A stretch of DNA of 64,000 nt from Chitinivibrio alkaliphilus ACht1 (GTDB taxonomy: Bacteria > Fibrobacterota > Chitinivibrionia > Chitinivibrionales > Chitinivibrionaceae). A model generated the notes under the pieces. It did no database searches. It saw only the letters and a list, made by a program, of their open reading frames with translations, and was not told where the DNA came from. The DNA lies in contig NZ_ASJR01000010.1 of NCBI RefSeq assembly GCF_000474745.1, positions 1 to 64,000 of the forward strand. Direction: 5' to 3'. Positions within the stretch are counted from its first letter, which is position 1, and each line of letters opens with the position of its first letter. Below, one piece after another: positions 34,604 to 44,475 of this stretch. The translations under genes were made by a program, and so were the position numbers.

Positions 34604-35437
34604 TCAAGATAGGTCGCCTCTATGAGACCGGAGATTTTTTTCAAGACGCCCTTCAATCGTTGCATCGATTACTCCCGTATTTGTTTCCACAAGGCACCCA
34701 CCGGGAGAAATTTTCTCCGACGAAGAAACCACCACTGAGGTGATGTATTCAGATTTTTGAGAAAATTCATCGAGTTTCTCCCGCACCCGTTCATACTCCT
34801 GCGGAGAAACCTTTATCTCTACCCGACTGTTGCCACTCAGATATTTGAGGCTTTTTTTAATTGATGTATATACAAAGTCCGGGGTCTTTACAAGACTATC
34901 TTCGACGATTTTTTCTGCCATGAGGGTCGCCACATTCAAAATATCCCGCTGAAGCGAGCGAAGCTGTTTTTCCCGATCTTCCATCTGTTCTGTCAGAGCA
35001 TGAGCCATGTGCTGAGCGTGTTCCTCATTTATTCTGCCTACCCGCTCTGATAAATCATGGGAAAACTCTTCTTCAGCAGAGGCACGGCCCGCTGACACCC
35101 CTTCCTCATATGCCACTTTGCGCGTTTGTTCTACCGAATGTTGTAATTTTTCAATTTGATCCTGCAGTTCAAGAATTTGCTGTTCTTGACGAATAATCTC
35201 TTCCTCATCAGCATCAAAAAGAGAGTCTCGATCGGTGCTTGTATCTGAAGAAATACGGTAATCATCATCATCTCTCTGAAATTCTCCAAAAACTTCCGGT
35301 ACATGAGGAGCATAGGATGTTTCCGGTCGCTGTGCGCGCTTCTGCTTAAGAATCTTTTTCATCCCCACTAAGGCAGGGTCTTTTTTCTGCAGAAGCTCAT
35401 CAATGAGGCGACTGGTCTCCTTTCTATCATCACTCAT
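34604..35437 (-). CDS. fliH: Flagellar assembly protein FliH
   Basis: Regulator and stator-like partner of FliI. The 277-residue protein has a charged, low-complexity N-terminal half, a coiled-coil region (about 80-150; QQILELQDQIEKLQHSVEQT) and a FliH/HrpE C-terminal domain (LSGNSRVEIKVSPQEYERVR, ISPGGCLVETNTGVIDATIE). It starts 12 bp after fliG, and its stop is 45 bp before fliI. Confidence 0.92.
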   Translation of the reverse strand: MSDDRKETSRLIDELLQKKDPALVGMKKILKQKRAQRPETSYAPHVPEVFGEFQRDDDDYRISSDTSTDRDSLFDADEEEIIRQEQQILELQDQIEKLQHSVEQTRKVAYEEGVSAGRASAEEEFSHDLSERVGRINEEHAQHMAHALTEQMEDREKQLRSLQRDILNVATLMAEKIVEDSLVKTPDFVYTSIKKSLKYLSGNSRVEIKVSPQEYERVREKLDEFSQKSEYITSVVVSSSEKISPGGCLVETNTGVIDATIEGRLEKNLRSHRGDLS

Positions 35438-35449
35438 GACCCATACTCC

Positions 35450-36505
35450 TTAGACAATAATCTCATCTTCACCACCACGACCGCTAATAAATATTTCTCC
35501 CTCTTCTTCAAGCTGGCGAACCTTATCAACAATCTGTTGCTGTGCTTCTTCTACATCTTTGAGACGTACAGGCCCCATAAATTCAATTTCTTCACGAAGC
35601 ATATCTCCAGCACGACTCGACATATTATTAAAGAACTTCTCCTGGATCTCCTCAGAACCACCCTTTAAGGCCGTGGCAAGATTTTTAGAATCAATTTCTT
35701 TCATTAATCTACGCATGGAAGAATCATCCAGAAGAAGAATGTCCTCAAAAACAAACATGAGATTTTTGATTTCTGTTGCCAAATCGGGGCTCTCGCGTTC
35801 GAGATTTTCAAGAATATTTTTCTCCGCTGCACGGTCAACATTGTTAAGGATTTCTGCTACAGATTTAAAGCCGCCAATCTCTGAGACATCACCCCCAAAG
35901 AGGGTCTTAACTTGTTCTAACAGCACTTCTTCTACAAGATTAAGAGTACTGGGAGACACGCTTTCCATGGTGGCAATACGAGAAGCCACATCAACTTGTA
36001 CCTCCTGAGGAAGCTCGGAAAGAATCTTACCGGCCTGTTCAGACCCCATATGGGCAAGTAACAGAGAAATTGTCTGAGGATGTTCATTGCGCATGAAATT
36101 TACCAACTGCGATGGATCAACCTCTTCAAGGAGATTAAATCCAGTGGTACGAATCTGCTCGTACACCCGCTGCATGATTTCTTTTGCACGACGAGGCCCT
36201 AAGGCTTCTTCAAGAATTTTTCGTGCATAATCTGTCCCCCCCTGCGAGATATACTGGTACGCCACGGAGAGGGTGCTAAATTCATCCAGTACCGCTTCAC
36301 GTATTTCAGGGGACACGCTTTCAAGACGAGCTATTTCCGTGGTGAGACGCTCTACCTCATCTTCTTTTAGATGCTTAAGCACCATGGTGGAACTTTCGCT
36401 TCCCAGGGCAACCATCACGATGGCAGCTTTTTGTGCCCCCGTAACAGTTGCAAGAAGCTTACTGTAGCGTTCATTTCCTTCACCATCGGCAATATTATGC
36501 ACCAT
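35450..36505 (-). CDS. fliG: Flagellar motor switch protein FliG
   Basis: Rotor protein in contact with the stator. The 351-residue product has the FliG N-domain (AAIVMVALGSESSTMVLKHL), the middle-domain EHPQ motif in MRNEHPQTISLLLAHM and the C-terminal torque helix region (LMKEIDSKNLATALKGGSEE), followed by FNNMSSRAGDMLREEIEFMG. Length is normal; the last residues are acidic and glycine-rich. Gene order fliF-fliG-fliH is standard. Confidence 0.96.
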   Translation of the reverse strand: MVHNIADGEGNERYSKLLATVTGAQKAAIVMVALGSESSTMVLKHLKEDEVERLTTEIARLESVSPEIREAVLDEFSTLSVAYQYISQGGTDYARKILEEALGPRRAKEIMQRVYEQIRTTGFNLLEEVDPSQLVNFMRNEHPQTISLLLAHMGSEQAGKILSELPQEVQVDVASRIATMESVSPSTLNLVEEVLLEQVKTLFGGDVSEIGGFKSVAEILNNVDRAAEKNILENLERESPDLATEIKNLMFVFEDILLLDDSSMRRLMKEIDSKNLATALKGGSEEIQEKFFNNMSSRAGDMLREEIEFMGPVRLKDVEEAQQQIVDKVRQLEEEGEIFISGRGGEDEIIV

Positions 36506-36563
36506 ACATCTCCCGTAAAATAATAATCCTCAGTATACCATAAGGGAGGCATAGAATCAAGGA

Positions 36564-38105
36564 TTATTTCTCTTTACTCACAGCTGGTTCATTCAACCAA
36601 TCCTGAATAATCTTTGCAACATTGCCCGGATCATTCTCCGCCATAACCTCTGCTTTTTCAAGGAGTTCATTCGAACGGGCTATATTTTCAGGAATATCAA
36701 CAACCTCCTCTTCGCTTTGAATATCCTTGGGTAATTCTACCTCAGGCAAGGGTGGATTCATTGCATCTGACATTGCTTTGGCAATATTTACAATAACAAA
36801 GAGGGCTGCAAAAAGGAGGGCTGCTAAAATAAGGTACTGCACCATTTCCTGTACTTCAAACCCGCCAATGGTCGTCTTTTCATGGTAAAATTGCTCTTCA
36901 AAGGAGGTATCAAAGCGCATGGACGTAAGAGAAATCTGATCTCCCCGATCCATATTAAATCCAACGGCACTGCGAATTGACTCTTCAAGACTTGCCAACT
37001 CTTCATCAGACCGGGGAACAAACACACGTTCTCCCTCTTCGTTCTCCTCATATCTGCCATTTACCACCACAGCAACGGAGAGACGATTCACATTACCAAC
37101 CTCACGAATTACTTTCTCTAAGGTGCGATTTATTTCATAATTACTCACAATACTCTCACTGGACTGATCCCCATCGGGAGCATTCGTAACCGCACGCTCG
37201 TTTATCTCCTGAGATCGAAGTACACGGCTGTCTGGATCATATCGTTCAGAATTTTCTTCAATACGATCGAAATTAAGATCAGCACTCACCGTAACAGTGG
37301 CGTTATTACGACCAACAACCCGTGAAAGAAGCGTTTCTAATCGTTGAGTGAGGCGGTTTTCTACCTGCTGCTGAATTTCCATGTTTTGCGAACTCATTCC
37401 AAGGGCGGAGTCTTCTTCATAGGGTGAAGTTAACAGGCGTCCATGAGAATCGAGAATAGATACATTTTCCCGTTCCAACCCTTGCACACTGGACGCAACA
37501 AGAAAGGTAATACCACGAATTTGTTCACGGCTGGGCTCTCCCCCTCCGCGAAGATCCAGCGTAATAGATGCCTTTGCCTGCTTCTGATCACGTTGAAAGA
37601 GGGAAGATTCCATAAATACAAGATGTACCCGTGCCCGATTAACAATATCTAAGGCTTCAATGGTTCGGGTTAACTCACCCTCTAAGGCACGGCGCGCCTG
37701 AATATTTTGCTCAAAATCGGTGATACCAAAACTGTTCTGATCAAACAGCTCATACCCAAAATTACGTCCTGCGGGAACTCCTTCCCGTGCAAGAAGCATC
37801 CGAGCAGCGTAAAAATCCTGGTTTTGTACATAGATATCCCGTCCGTCATTGCGAAGCTCATAGTCGTATTGCCCCGCCGTGAGCTCATCGACAATATCAG
37901 CCATATCTTCCGAAGCTACATTGCGATGTAGTACACGATAATCACGCCCTGGAGCTGTTGCCCCCATACTTCCCCACAGTATTAGGGTAAACAACCCCAA
38001 AAACATAAATACCACAAGAGAGGAGAGTATTACCCTCTGTTGAAGAGAAAGCTTTGCCCAAATCAGGGCTATCTGCGAAATTAGTTCTTTAAAAAAATCA
38101 CCCAT
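36564..38105 (-). CDS. fliF: Flagellar MS-ring protein FliF
   Basis: Membrane ring protein, 513 residues. An N-terminal membrane helix (VILSSLVVFMFLGLFTLILW, about 25-45) is followed by the secretin-like ring-building domains (LAREGVPAGRNFGYELFDQN; GELTRTIEALDIVNRARVHL). A second helix (YLILAALLFAALFVIVNIAK, about 430-450) precedes a cytoplasmic tail ending NVAKIIQDWLNE, the FliG-binding segment. Confidence 0.96.
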   Translation of the reverse strand: MGDFFKELISQIALIWAKLSLQQRVILSSLVVFMFLGLFTLILWGSMGATAPGRDYRVLHRNVASEDMADIVDELTAGQYDYELRNDGRDIYVQNQDFYAARMLLAREGVPAGRNFGYELFDQNSFGITDFEQNIQARRALEGELTRTIEALDIVNRARVHLVFMESSLFQRDQKQAKASITLDLRGGGEPSREQIRGITFLVASSVQGLERENVSILDSHGRLLTSPYEEDSALGMSSQNMEIQQQVENRLTQRLETLLSRVVGRNNATVTVSADLNFDRIEENSERYDPDSRVLRSQEINERAVTNAPDGDQSSESIVSNYEINRTLEKVIREVGNVNRLSVAVVVNGRYEENEEGERVFVPRSDEELASLEESIRSAVGFNMDRGDQISLTSMRFDTSFEEQFYHEKTTIGGFEVQEMVQYLILAALLFAALFVIVNIAKAMSDAMNPPLPEVELPKDIQSEEEVVDIPENIARSNELLEKAEVMAENDPGNVAKIIQDWLNEPAVSKEK

Positions 38106-38123
38106 GATATATCCCCCGTTTTA

Positions 38124-38429
38124 CTATAGTCTCATCCGCATTAGTTCATTATACGCATCAAGGACCTTTCCCCGAATCTCCATCATCATGTTAAAGGCGA
38201 TTTTCGCCTCTTCCACCGTATTCATAACAGTATGAACATCAGATGTCTTTCCTGAAACAAGACGTTGTATCGAATCGTCGGCCTCATTCTGCATAGAATT
38301 TACATCGGAGACAAATCGATTTAAGGTATCCTTAAATCGTGGCCCTTCCCCTGTTCCACGAAGTTGTCCCGTTCCTTTCGGATGTACGGGAAGCCCCGAA
38401 TCAGCTCCGCCCACAGAATTCAGATTCAT
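38124..38429 (-). CDS. fliE: Flagellar hook-basal body protein FliE
   Basis: A 101-residue rod/MS-ring adaptor. The C-terminal segment TVEEAKIAFNMMMEIRGKVL with DAYNELMRMRL is diagnostic of FliE. It starts after AAGGAG and lies in the usual position ahead of fliF. A variable Gly-rich N-terminus is normal for the family. Confidence 0.95.
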   Translation of the reverse strand: MNLNSVGGADSGLPVHPKGTGQLRGTGEGPRFKDTLNRFVSDVNSMQNEADDSIQRLVSGKTSDVHTVMNTVEEAKIAFNMMMEIRGKVLDAYNELMRMRL

Positions 38430-38453
38430 CTCATGCTCCTTATGGCAAATTGT

Positions 38454-38714
38454 TTAAGCATACGTATCAAAATTACCCCCCAAAAGAACCTGTTTTTCTG
38501 CTCTACCGGAAGCGGACTGTGCCCCTGTTCCATAGAGTCGTTCATAGAGACTTCCCACGGAAGGTGCTGAAGAATAGCCTCGCGGAAGACGCGAATTAGT
38601 AGCTCCTGCCTGTTTTTTTTGTACAGAAGACGGAGATACGGGTTCTTCACGCTGACGCACCTGGTCTACCACAGAGTGAAACCGATCGATACTGTTTATT
38701 CCATCAATACGCAT
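38454..38714 (-). CDS. Unknown 86-residue protein between flgC and fliE
   Basis: A small protein with start ATG 38714 after GGGGGTAG, 11 bp behind flgC and 24 bp ahead of fliE, in the same direction. It begins MRIDGINSIDRFHSVVDQVR and ends LLGGNFDTYA; the middle is polar, rich in Ser, Gln, Gly and Arg, with no membrane helix or cysteine. Many flagellar operons go straight from flgC to fliE. The spacing and ribosome site support a real gene, perhaps a rod-associated or export-related accessory factor. It is not recognised as a known family. Confidence 0.7.
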   Translation of the reverse strand: MRIDGINSIDRFHSVVDQVRQREEPVSPSSVQKKQAGATNSRLPRGYSSAPSVGSLYERLYGTGAQSASGRAEKQVLLGGNFDTYA

Positions 38715-38725
38715 GAACTACCCCC

Positions 38726-39232
38726 TTAAATCTTTAATGCTTCAAGGAGCATGTTCTTCGTGGAATTAAAGGCTGTTACATTAGCCTCATAGGATCTACT
38801 TGCAGAAATCATATCAGCCATTTCTTCCACGATATTTATATTCGGCATAGCCACATAGCCTTCTTCATTTGCATCAGGGTGGGCTGGATTATGTACCATC
38901 CTCGGAGGACGTGAATCCTTACGAATTTCAGCAACTTCTACGCCCATACCGGTTTTTAAATTTTGCAAAGATTCGCGATAGTCGGCAATGCGGAAATGAT
39001 TTTCCTGTGTTGCCACACCGCCAAGACGTCCCTCCTTATAATACTCGTCGTGAGCCACTTCACCCTGCGCCTTAAATACAGGAAAAGAGCGTTTATACGG
39101 CCCTCCTTCAGGAGTACGAGTGGTCTCCGCATTGGCAAGATTTGAGGTAATGGTGTTTTGACGAACTCGCTGAGCACGCATACCAGATGCACTCACATGT
39201 AACCCTGAAAACATACCGCGTAATTCATTCAT
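38726..39232 (-). CDS. flgC: Flagellar basal-body rod protein FlgC
   Basis: Proximal rod protein, 168 residues. The N-terminal rod motif SGLHVSASGMRAQRVRQNTI with TSNLANAETTRTPEG, and the C-terminal VEEMADMISASRSYEANVTA with FNSTKNMLLEALKI, define FlgC. It follows flgB by 8 bp. No abnormal features. Confidence 0.97.
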   Translation of the reverse strand: MNELRGMFSGLHVSASGMRAQRVRQNTITSNLANAETTRTPEGGPYKRSFPVFKAQGEVAHDEYYKEGRLGGVATQENHFRIADYRESLQNLKTGMGVEVAEIRKDSRPPRMVHNPAHPDANEEGYVAMPNINIVEEMADMISASRSYEANVTAFNSTKNMLLEALKI

Positions 39233-39240
39233 AATTTAGC

Positions 39241-39672
39241 CTACCCTTGTACACTATTGCCCTGTATAGCAGCATTCATTTTTTGATGCCGCCCATTAAG
39301 AAAATTTACGGCATAACGAAAACCGATCTCATTTTCTGCCAATTCGGCCATTTCCGTATCAATATCGACATTATTAACACCGCTGGGAAGAGTGGGGTCA
39401 TTGGGGCGAACCACACGATGACTCACTTCTTCAGGGCGCGTAGAGCCTAAGGGAAGATGCTTCTTTTGTGTGGTACTACCGCGAAGAGCTCGACTATCGA
39501 GGGCACGACGCAAGTGATCCTCAAAACGCACCTCTTTGCGCTGAAAACCGGGCGTCTCCGCATTGGCAATATTATTTGCAATAACGGAATTTCTCTCAGC
39601 CCGAGCGCCTAAACTCTTTGTTAAAACCCGATTTACCGGATTTGAATGTACTACTCCATGTATCATAGTCAA
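39241..39672 (-). CDS. flgB: Flagellar basal-body rod protein FlgB
   Basis: Proximal rod protein, 143 residues and first gene of the flagellar operon in this window. The rod signature RNSVIANNIANAETPGFQRK, PSGVNNVDIDTEMAELAENE and the terminal NFLNGRHQKMNAAI segment are typical. The promoter should lie in 39673-39740, downstream of the terminator of the chemoreceptor gene. Confidence 0.96.
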   Translation of the reverse strand: MTMIHGVVHSNPVNRVLTKSLGARAERNSVIANNIANAETPGFQRKEVRFEDHLRRALDSRALRGSTTQKKHLPLGSTRPEEVSHRVVRPNDPTLPSGVNNVDIDTEMAELAENEIGFRYAVNFLNGRHQKMNAAIQGNSVQG

Positions 39673-39744
39673 CCTCCACGAACATTTTAAAGCAATAACA
39701 ATGCCAAAAAAAACATTGTGTCCCTGCGGTGGAGATACAAAAAA

Positions 39745-39782
39745 ACGGGAAAATTTTACCCCATGGAGTAAAATTTTCCCGT
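39745..39782 (-). terminator. Rho-independent terminator after the chemoreceptor gene
   Basis: A perfect 15-bp inverted repeat (39745-39759 with 39768-39782, loop of 8). On the minus strand the stem is followed by a run of seven T. It sits between the chemoreceptor stop (39810) and flgB (39672), so it separates the two transcription units. Confidence 0.9.
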
Positions 39783-39809
39783 ATAGAAAGATGAAAAGGG
39801 AAAAACTTC

Positions 39810-41825
39810 TTAAAACTTTTCGAAATCCTCATCATCCATGGGAAGCACCGTATCAGGGTGGACCTCACGAGACACCTGCTGTTTCTTCACCGGCGGGTGA
39901 TAAGAACCATGGTTAGAAGAACCATGATTTTGCCGATGTTCCACACGATGGCTGGGAGCTGCAGGACGATGATCTCTTCCACGAGACGACTGTGCTTGTT
40001 GAGCCCCAACACCATAAATAAGCTGCCCAAGGTCATCAACAATGGCCGAAAGGCTTTCAGCCTGACTAGCAAGCTCTTCAGAGGAAGAGGCTGACTCTTC
40101 TGCATTGGCAGCATTCTCCTGGGTAACCTGATCCAATTGAGAAACATTACTGTTAATCTCTTCAACCCCGCGTGTCTGCTCTTCACTTGACGCATTTACC
40201 TCATCAACCAAGGCAGAGACCTTACCGGCACTCTCCATAATTTCACTAATTGATTCACGGGTTTTAGTGGATAGAGACACCCCATTTTCCGCATACCCTT
40301 GGGATTGTTCAATCAAGGCTGCCGTGTTTTTTGCCGCTTCAGCTGCACGCTGAGACAAATTACGAACCTCTTCTGCCACAACGGCAAAGCCTTTCCCTGC
40401 ATCACCGGCACGGGCAGCTTCCACGGCGGCATTCAGAGCCAAGAGGTTTGTTTGAGAAGCAATATCATCAATACTCTTGATAATTTTTGCAGTCTCATCG
40501 GAAGATTTTTTAATCTGATCCATGGCAGAACTCAAATCGTTCATGGTTGAAGCACCCTTTTTACTTCGGCTTTCCACCTCTTTTGAAAGAGTATTGGCTT
40601 CCTGAGCATTTTGAGAATTCTGCTTACTCTGTGCAGAGATCTCTTCAAGACTGCTGGATACTTCCTCAATACTGGAAGCCTGCTCGCTTGCCCCCTGGGA
40701 AAGGGTCTGAGATGAAGAAGAGAGCTGTTCAGAGGCGGCAGCCACCTGTTCTGAACCACTGCCCAGTTCAGCAATTATTTTTTCAAGGGCTTTGCTAATC
40801 GTAAGAGCAAGGGTAAATCCGAGTATCAGAGCAATAACTGTTCCGGCAATCATCCCAAAAACAGCGAGAACGACGGCAATATTTGCATCCCGGCTTGCCG
40901 CAGCCATCGCTTCTTGGGCAACCCGGGAATTAACACGAACCGTTTCATTAATATACCCAAAGACCTCCTGCTGATATTCGTAGGAATCTTCCATGGTAAG
41001 CGCATAGAGTTCTTCATACAACACTTCTGCCTCTTGGGCCATTTCTATCATCTGGTTAAAATAGTCAAAGACGTCATCAGAGGCCGGCTGCATTTGGTTA
41101 ATAAAAATCTGTTGTGCACGATTAGTATTTCCTGCTTCAACAGCATGCTTTATGTCATGCACCGCCGCGTGAAATCTATCATGGGGCTCCGCCATACGGG
41201 TAATCAAACGCTGGAGATCCCGATTGTTTGTCTCAAACTCCGGTATCCAGCGGCCGAAGTTACACGCCGTGGGGTCTTCCCCCCCTTGAAACTCTTCCCC
41301 TGCAGAGATAAGATTTGCCACCTGCACTTCTAGGGCGTAGTGATCTCCGCGAAACTCCTGTAAATCACTCACAAGCTCTTGTGGGTTCGTAATACCCATA
41401 CCATCAAAATCACGGTGGAGATCCAATATATTATCATTTACTTCTGCCCAACGGGGAAATTCTCGTTCAAACTGCTCCCACACCCGTGCTTCTTCATCAG
41501 TCTGGGGAAGAGGCGCAAAAATATCATAGGCATCCTGATATCGACGGCGGGCATCGGCAATATCCGTATAATATTCACGACGTTGCTCCACGGTAAGACC
41601 GGGAATAAGAAGGCTTCGAAGATGGGTAGACAACTCCTCAAGGGAGGCCTCCATACGTAACACATTCTGTACAGAAGGAAGGCGTACTTCCCCCACTTCT
41701 TCAAGACGGCCATCAAGGGTATTCACACTCCACAACCCCACAGCCCCCACGATAAGAGTGATGGCGGCAACAATACCAAACCCGCCGATCAACTTCATTT
41801 TAAGGCTCATATTTTTCACTGACAT
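39810..41825 (-). CDS. Methyl-accepting chemotaxis protein with CZB-like segment
   Basis: A 671-residue membrane chemoreceptor from ATG 41825 (AAGGAG). Membrane helix about 10-32; periplasmic region 33-312; second helix about 314-343; then a signalling domain with the hairpin tip [20 protein letters not shown] and [20 protein letters not shown]. The periplasmic part contains DHYALEVQ (His162), CNFGRW (Cys188) and EPHDRFH (His215, His219), the residue pattern of the zinc-binding CZB domain. The C-terminus DEDFEKF fits the aromatic-x-x-aromatic pentapeptide that tethers CheR/CheB. It is followed by its own terminator and preceded by cheW. Confidence 0.93.
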   Translation of the reverse strand: MSVKNMSLKMKLIGGFGIVAAITLIVGAVGLWSVNTLDGRLEEVGEVRLPSVQNVLRMEASLEELSTHLRSLLIPGLTVEQRREYYTDIADARRRYQDAYDIFAPLPQTDEEARVWEQFEREFPRWAEVNDNILDLHRDFDGMGITNPQELVSDLQEFRGDHYALEVQVANLISAGEEFQGGEDPTACNFGRWIPEFETNNRDLQRLITRMAEPHDRFHAAVHDIKHAVEAGNTNRAQQIFINQMQPASDDVFDYFNQMIEMAQEAEVLYEELYALTMEDSYEYQQEVFGYINETVRVNSRVAQEAMAAASRDANIAVVLAVFGMIAGTVIALILGFTLALTISKALEKIIAELGSGSEQVAAASEQLSSSSQTLSQGASEQASSIEEVSSSLEEISAQSKQNSQNAQEANTLSKEVESRSKKGASTMNDLSSAMDQIKKSSDETAKIIKSIDDIASQTNLLALNAAVEAARAGDAGKGFAVVAEEVRNLSQRAAEAAKNTAALIEQSQGYAENGVSLSTKTRESISEIMESAGKVSALVDEVNASSEEQTRGVEEINSNVSQLDQVTQENAANAEESASSSEELASQAESLSAIVDDLGQLIYGVGAQQAQSSRGRDHRPAAPSHRVEHRQNHGSSNHGSYHPPVKKQQVSREVHPDTVLPMDDEDFEKF

Positions 41826-41835
41826 ACAACACTCC

Positions 41836-42345
41836 TTACTCTGTGATGTTTGAAACAGTTTCAATCTCTTTTGATGAGAGTACCTTGTCAATATCCAAAA
41901 GCATCACTACCTTCTCCTGTAGCTTTGCCACACCAAGAATAAAGGCAGTGTCAACGGCAGTGCCAAAGGCAGGGGTTTTCTCAATATGGTCTGAAGAAAC
42001 CTCCAGAACTTCACGCACCCCATCTACAATAACCCCCATGATAAGGGTGTCTTCCTCCCGTTCTACTTGGACAACAATAATCACCGTATCATCGGTATAC
42101 GCAATGGTTTCCATGTCAAACTTCCGGCGTAACTCAACCACGGGAATAACTTTTCCACGAAGATTGATTACCCCGGCAATGAAATCCGGTGTTTTCGGAA
42201 CAGCCGTAATATCCTGCATGTGAATAATCTGCTGTACTTTCAAAATTCCTAAACCGTATGACTCATCTCCCAAATGAAATGTGAGATATTTGCCCGCAAG
42301 CTTTTCCCCAATCTCTGAGTCAACCCGCTGTGCATCTTCCGGCAT
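41836..42345 (-). CDS. cheW: Chemotaxis coupling protein CheW (copy 1)
   Basis: A 169-residue coupling protein linking receptors to CheA. Family landmarks are [40 protein letters not shown] and [20 protein letters not shown]. It lies 10 bp ahead of the chemoreceptor gene, so both are probably one transcript. A 7-bp inverted repeat AAGAAAC/GTTTCTT (42357-42377) sits just upstream. CheA is not in the window. Confidence 0.95.
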   Translation of the reverse strand: MPEDAQRVDSEIGEKLAGKYLTFHLGDESYGLGILKVQQIIHMQDITAVPKTPDFIAGVINLRGKVIPVVELRRKFDMETIAYTDDTVIIVVQVEREEDTLIMGVIVDGVREVLEVSSDHIEKTPAFGTAVDTAFILGVAKLQEKVVMLLDIDKVLSSKEIETVSNITE

Positions 42346-42480
42346 AAAACCTCCTCAAGAAACAAATGATGTTTCTTACATTCTACCCCGACAACACGGA
42401 GGATGCAATCTTTTTCAGAAAGATTTCGTGGCGTATGTAAAAGAATAGAAAGGAAGTTGTTGATTATAAATGTGATAGAA

Positions 42481-42502
42481 GGGAGAAGAAATTACTTCTC
42501 CC
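42481..42502 (-). terminator. Possible terminator of the trp operon
   Basis: An 8-bp perfect stem GGGAGAAG/CTTCTCCC with a 6-base loop lies 9 bases after the trpA stop. On the minus strand it is followed by TTCTATC rather than a clean T-run, so it may be a weak terminator or an mRNA 3'-end hairpin. Confidence 0.55.
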
Positions 42503-42511
42503 GCAAAGAAA

Positions 42512-43288
42512 TTATGAAAGAATAGATCGAACAAAGGAAGCAGCCTCCCCTGGCCCCCTCTTTCCAAGTTCCCGAATAAAGGCAGAGCCGATAATCGCCC
42601 CCTCAGCATAAGAGCAGGCTGTTGCAAAAGTATCTTTATCTGAAATACCAAAACCAATCAACTTTGGAGTATCACCAGCATGTTTTGCAACGCTCTGGAA
42701 ATACGCTATTTGCTCAGGGCTGATACCTCCAGTACCTCCCGTTATGGCAGAACTGGAGACAACATATAGAAAGGCTGAACTCAGATTGGCAAGCATGGAA
42801 ATTCGTTCCGAAGATGTTTGAGGCGTAACCAAAAAAGAAATTCCAAGATTTGCACGAGTAAAAAGATCATGGTACTCTTCTCGATACACTTCTGCCGGAA
42901 GATCTGGGATAATAAGGCCATCAACCCCACTCTCTACACAGGCAGCCACAAATGCTTCAATACCATACTGCATTACCTGGTTTACATAGCCCATTAAGAC
43001 AAGAGGGACCTCTGACTCTCGGCGAATAGCACGCACCATATCAAAGATATTGTGTAAGGTAAGCCCCTGCTTCAGAGCATGGCGGGAGCTCTCTTGAATC
43101 GTCTCACCATCTGCAAGGGGGTCAGAGTAGGGCATACCAAGCTCCACAATATCAGCCCCGGCCCGGGCAATGTCTGTCACCACACGCACCGTATCCTCCC
43201 CACGGGGGTAACCAGCGGTAACATAGATATTGAGGATATCCTGCTTCTTTGTTGCAAAGAGGCTTGTCAGTCTGTTTGTTCTATTCAT
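42512..43288 (-). CDS. trpA: Tryptophan synthase alpha subunit
   Basis: Cleaves indole-3-glycerol phosphate to indole and glyceraldehyde 3-phosphate. The 258-residue TIM-barrel has the catalytic pair Glu49 (IVELGMPYSDP) and Asp60 (PLADGETIQ), and the phosphate-binding SSSAITGGTGG segment. It is last in the operon and overlaps the trpB stop by four bases (ATGA), allowing balanced synthesis with its partner. Confidence 0.97.
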   Translation of the reverse strand: MNRTNRLTSLFATKKQDILNIYVTAGYPRGEDTVRVVTDIARAGADIVELGMPYSDPLADGETIQESSRHALKQGLTLHNIFDMVRAIRRESEVPLVLMGYVNQVMQYGIEAFVAACVESGVDGLIIPDLPAEVYREEYHDLFTRANLGISFLVTPQTSSERISMLANLSSAFLYVVSSSAITGGTGGISPEQIAYFQSVAKHAGDTPKLIGFGISDKDTFATACSYAEGAIIGSAFIRELGKRGPGEAASFVRSILS

Positions 43289-44475
43289 TTTGTTTCCTCC
43301 ATGGCAGAAATATACGTAGCCATATCTTTATCCCCACGTCCTGAAACATTTACCACAATACCGTCTCCTGAAGCAAAAGAACAGATGTCAAGAATCGCCA
43401 AGGCATGGGCAGACTCCAAGGCTGGAATAATTCCTTCCTGTTTTGTGAGTAAAAATGCAGCCTGCAGAGCAGCAGCATCAGTTACTGGATACACCTCTGC
43501 CCGACCTGTTGAAATAAGATGTGCATGGAGCGGCCCAATTCCAGGGTAATCAAGTCCCGCTGAAAGAGAATAAGGCTCAATAATCTGCCCATCATCATCC
43601 TGCATTAAAAGGGTTCGGCATCCATGAATTACTCCCTCCTTGCCCAGAATTGAGGTTGCAGCAGACGCACCAGAGTCGATCCCTTTTCCTGCAGCTTCCG
43701 CTTCAATAATTCGAACAGAGGGTTCATCAAGAAAAGGATAAAATGCACCGGCGGCATTACTTCCCCCCCCTACACAAGCAATAATAGCCGTGGGCAACGC
43801 GCCCTCTTTCTCTATATATTGAGATCGTATCTCCTCACCGGTAATTGCCTGAAGGCGGGCCACCATATCCGGATAGGGATGTGGGCCAATGACAGAACCA
43901 ATTAAATAGTATGTATCTTCAGGATGAGCAATCCAATCACGAATAGCCTCATTTGTAGCATCTTTTAAGGTTCTGCTTCCCGACTTTGCCGGACGCACCT
44001 CCGCTCCAAGCATCTGCATACGTTTCACATTGGGTTCTTGGCGAGCCATGTCAACTTCTCCCATGTATACAACACAGGAAAGCCCCCGCATGGCACACAC
44101 CGTTGCCGTAGCAACCCCATGCTGCCCGGCTCCTGTCTCTGCGATAATACGGGTTTTTCCCATACGTTCAGCAAGAAGTATTTGCCCAACGGTATTATTA
44201 AGTTTATGCGCCCCGGTATGATTAAGATCTTCCCGTTTCAAATAGATCGTATATCCGTACAATTCTGAAAGACGGGCGGCGTAAGTAAGAGGGGTTGGAC
44301 GTCCACAATATTCCTGCAAAATTGTGTGAAACTCACGCTGAAAAGACGCACTATTTAAAATTTCTGAATAACAACAACGTAACTCCTCCACATTTGCATG
44401 AAGCATCTCTGGTATCCACGCGCCACCAAACCGGCCATAATAGCCCTGTGAAGATACAGCATATTTTTTAGTCAT
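43285..44475 (-). CDS. trpB: Tryptophan synthase beta subunit
   Basis: PLP enzyme that joins indole and serine. It has 396 residues with PLP Lys91 in NHTGAHKLNNTVGQILLA, the tetra-Gly phosphate loop CVGGGSNAAG and the GLDYPGIGP segment that marks the standard TrpB1 type. It starts within the trpF end (8-bp overlap) and is coupled to trpA. Confidence 0.98.
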   Translation of the reverse strand: MTKKYAVSSQGYYGRFGGAWIPEMLHANVEELRCCYSEILNSASFQREFHTILQEYCGRPTPLTYAARLSELYGYTIYLKREDLNHTGAHKLNNTVGQILLAERMGKTRIIAETGAGQHGVATATVCAMRGLSCVVYMGEVDMARQEPNVKRMQMLGAEVRPAKSGSRTLKDATNEAIRDWIAHPEDTYYLIGSVIGPHPYPDMVARLQAITGEEIRSQYIEKEGALPTAIIACVGGGSNAAGAFYPFLDEPSVRIIEAEAAGKGIDSGASAATSILGKEGVIHGCRTLLMQDDDGQIIEPYSLSAGLDYPGIGPLHAHLISTGRAEVYPVTDAAALQAAFLLTKQEGIIPALESAHALAILDICSFASGDGIVVNVSGRGDKDMATYISAMEETK

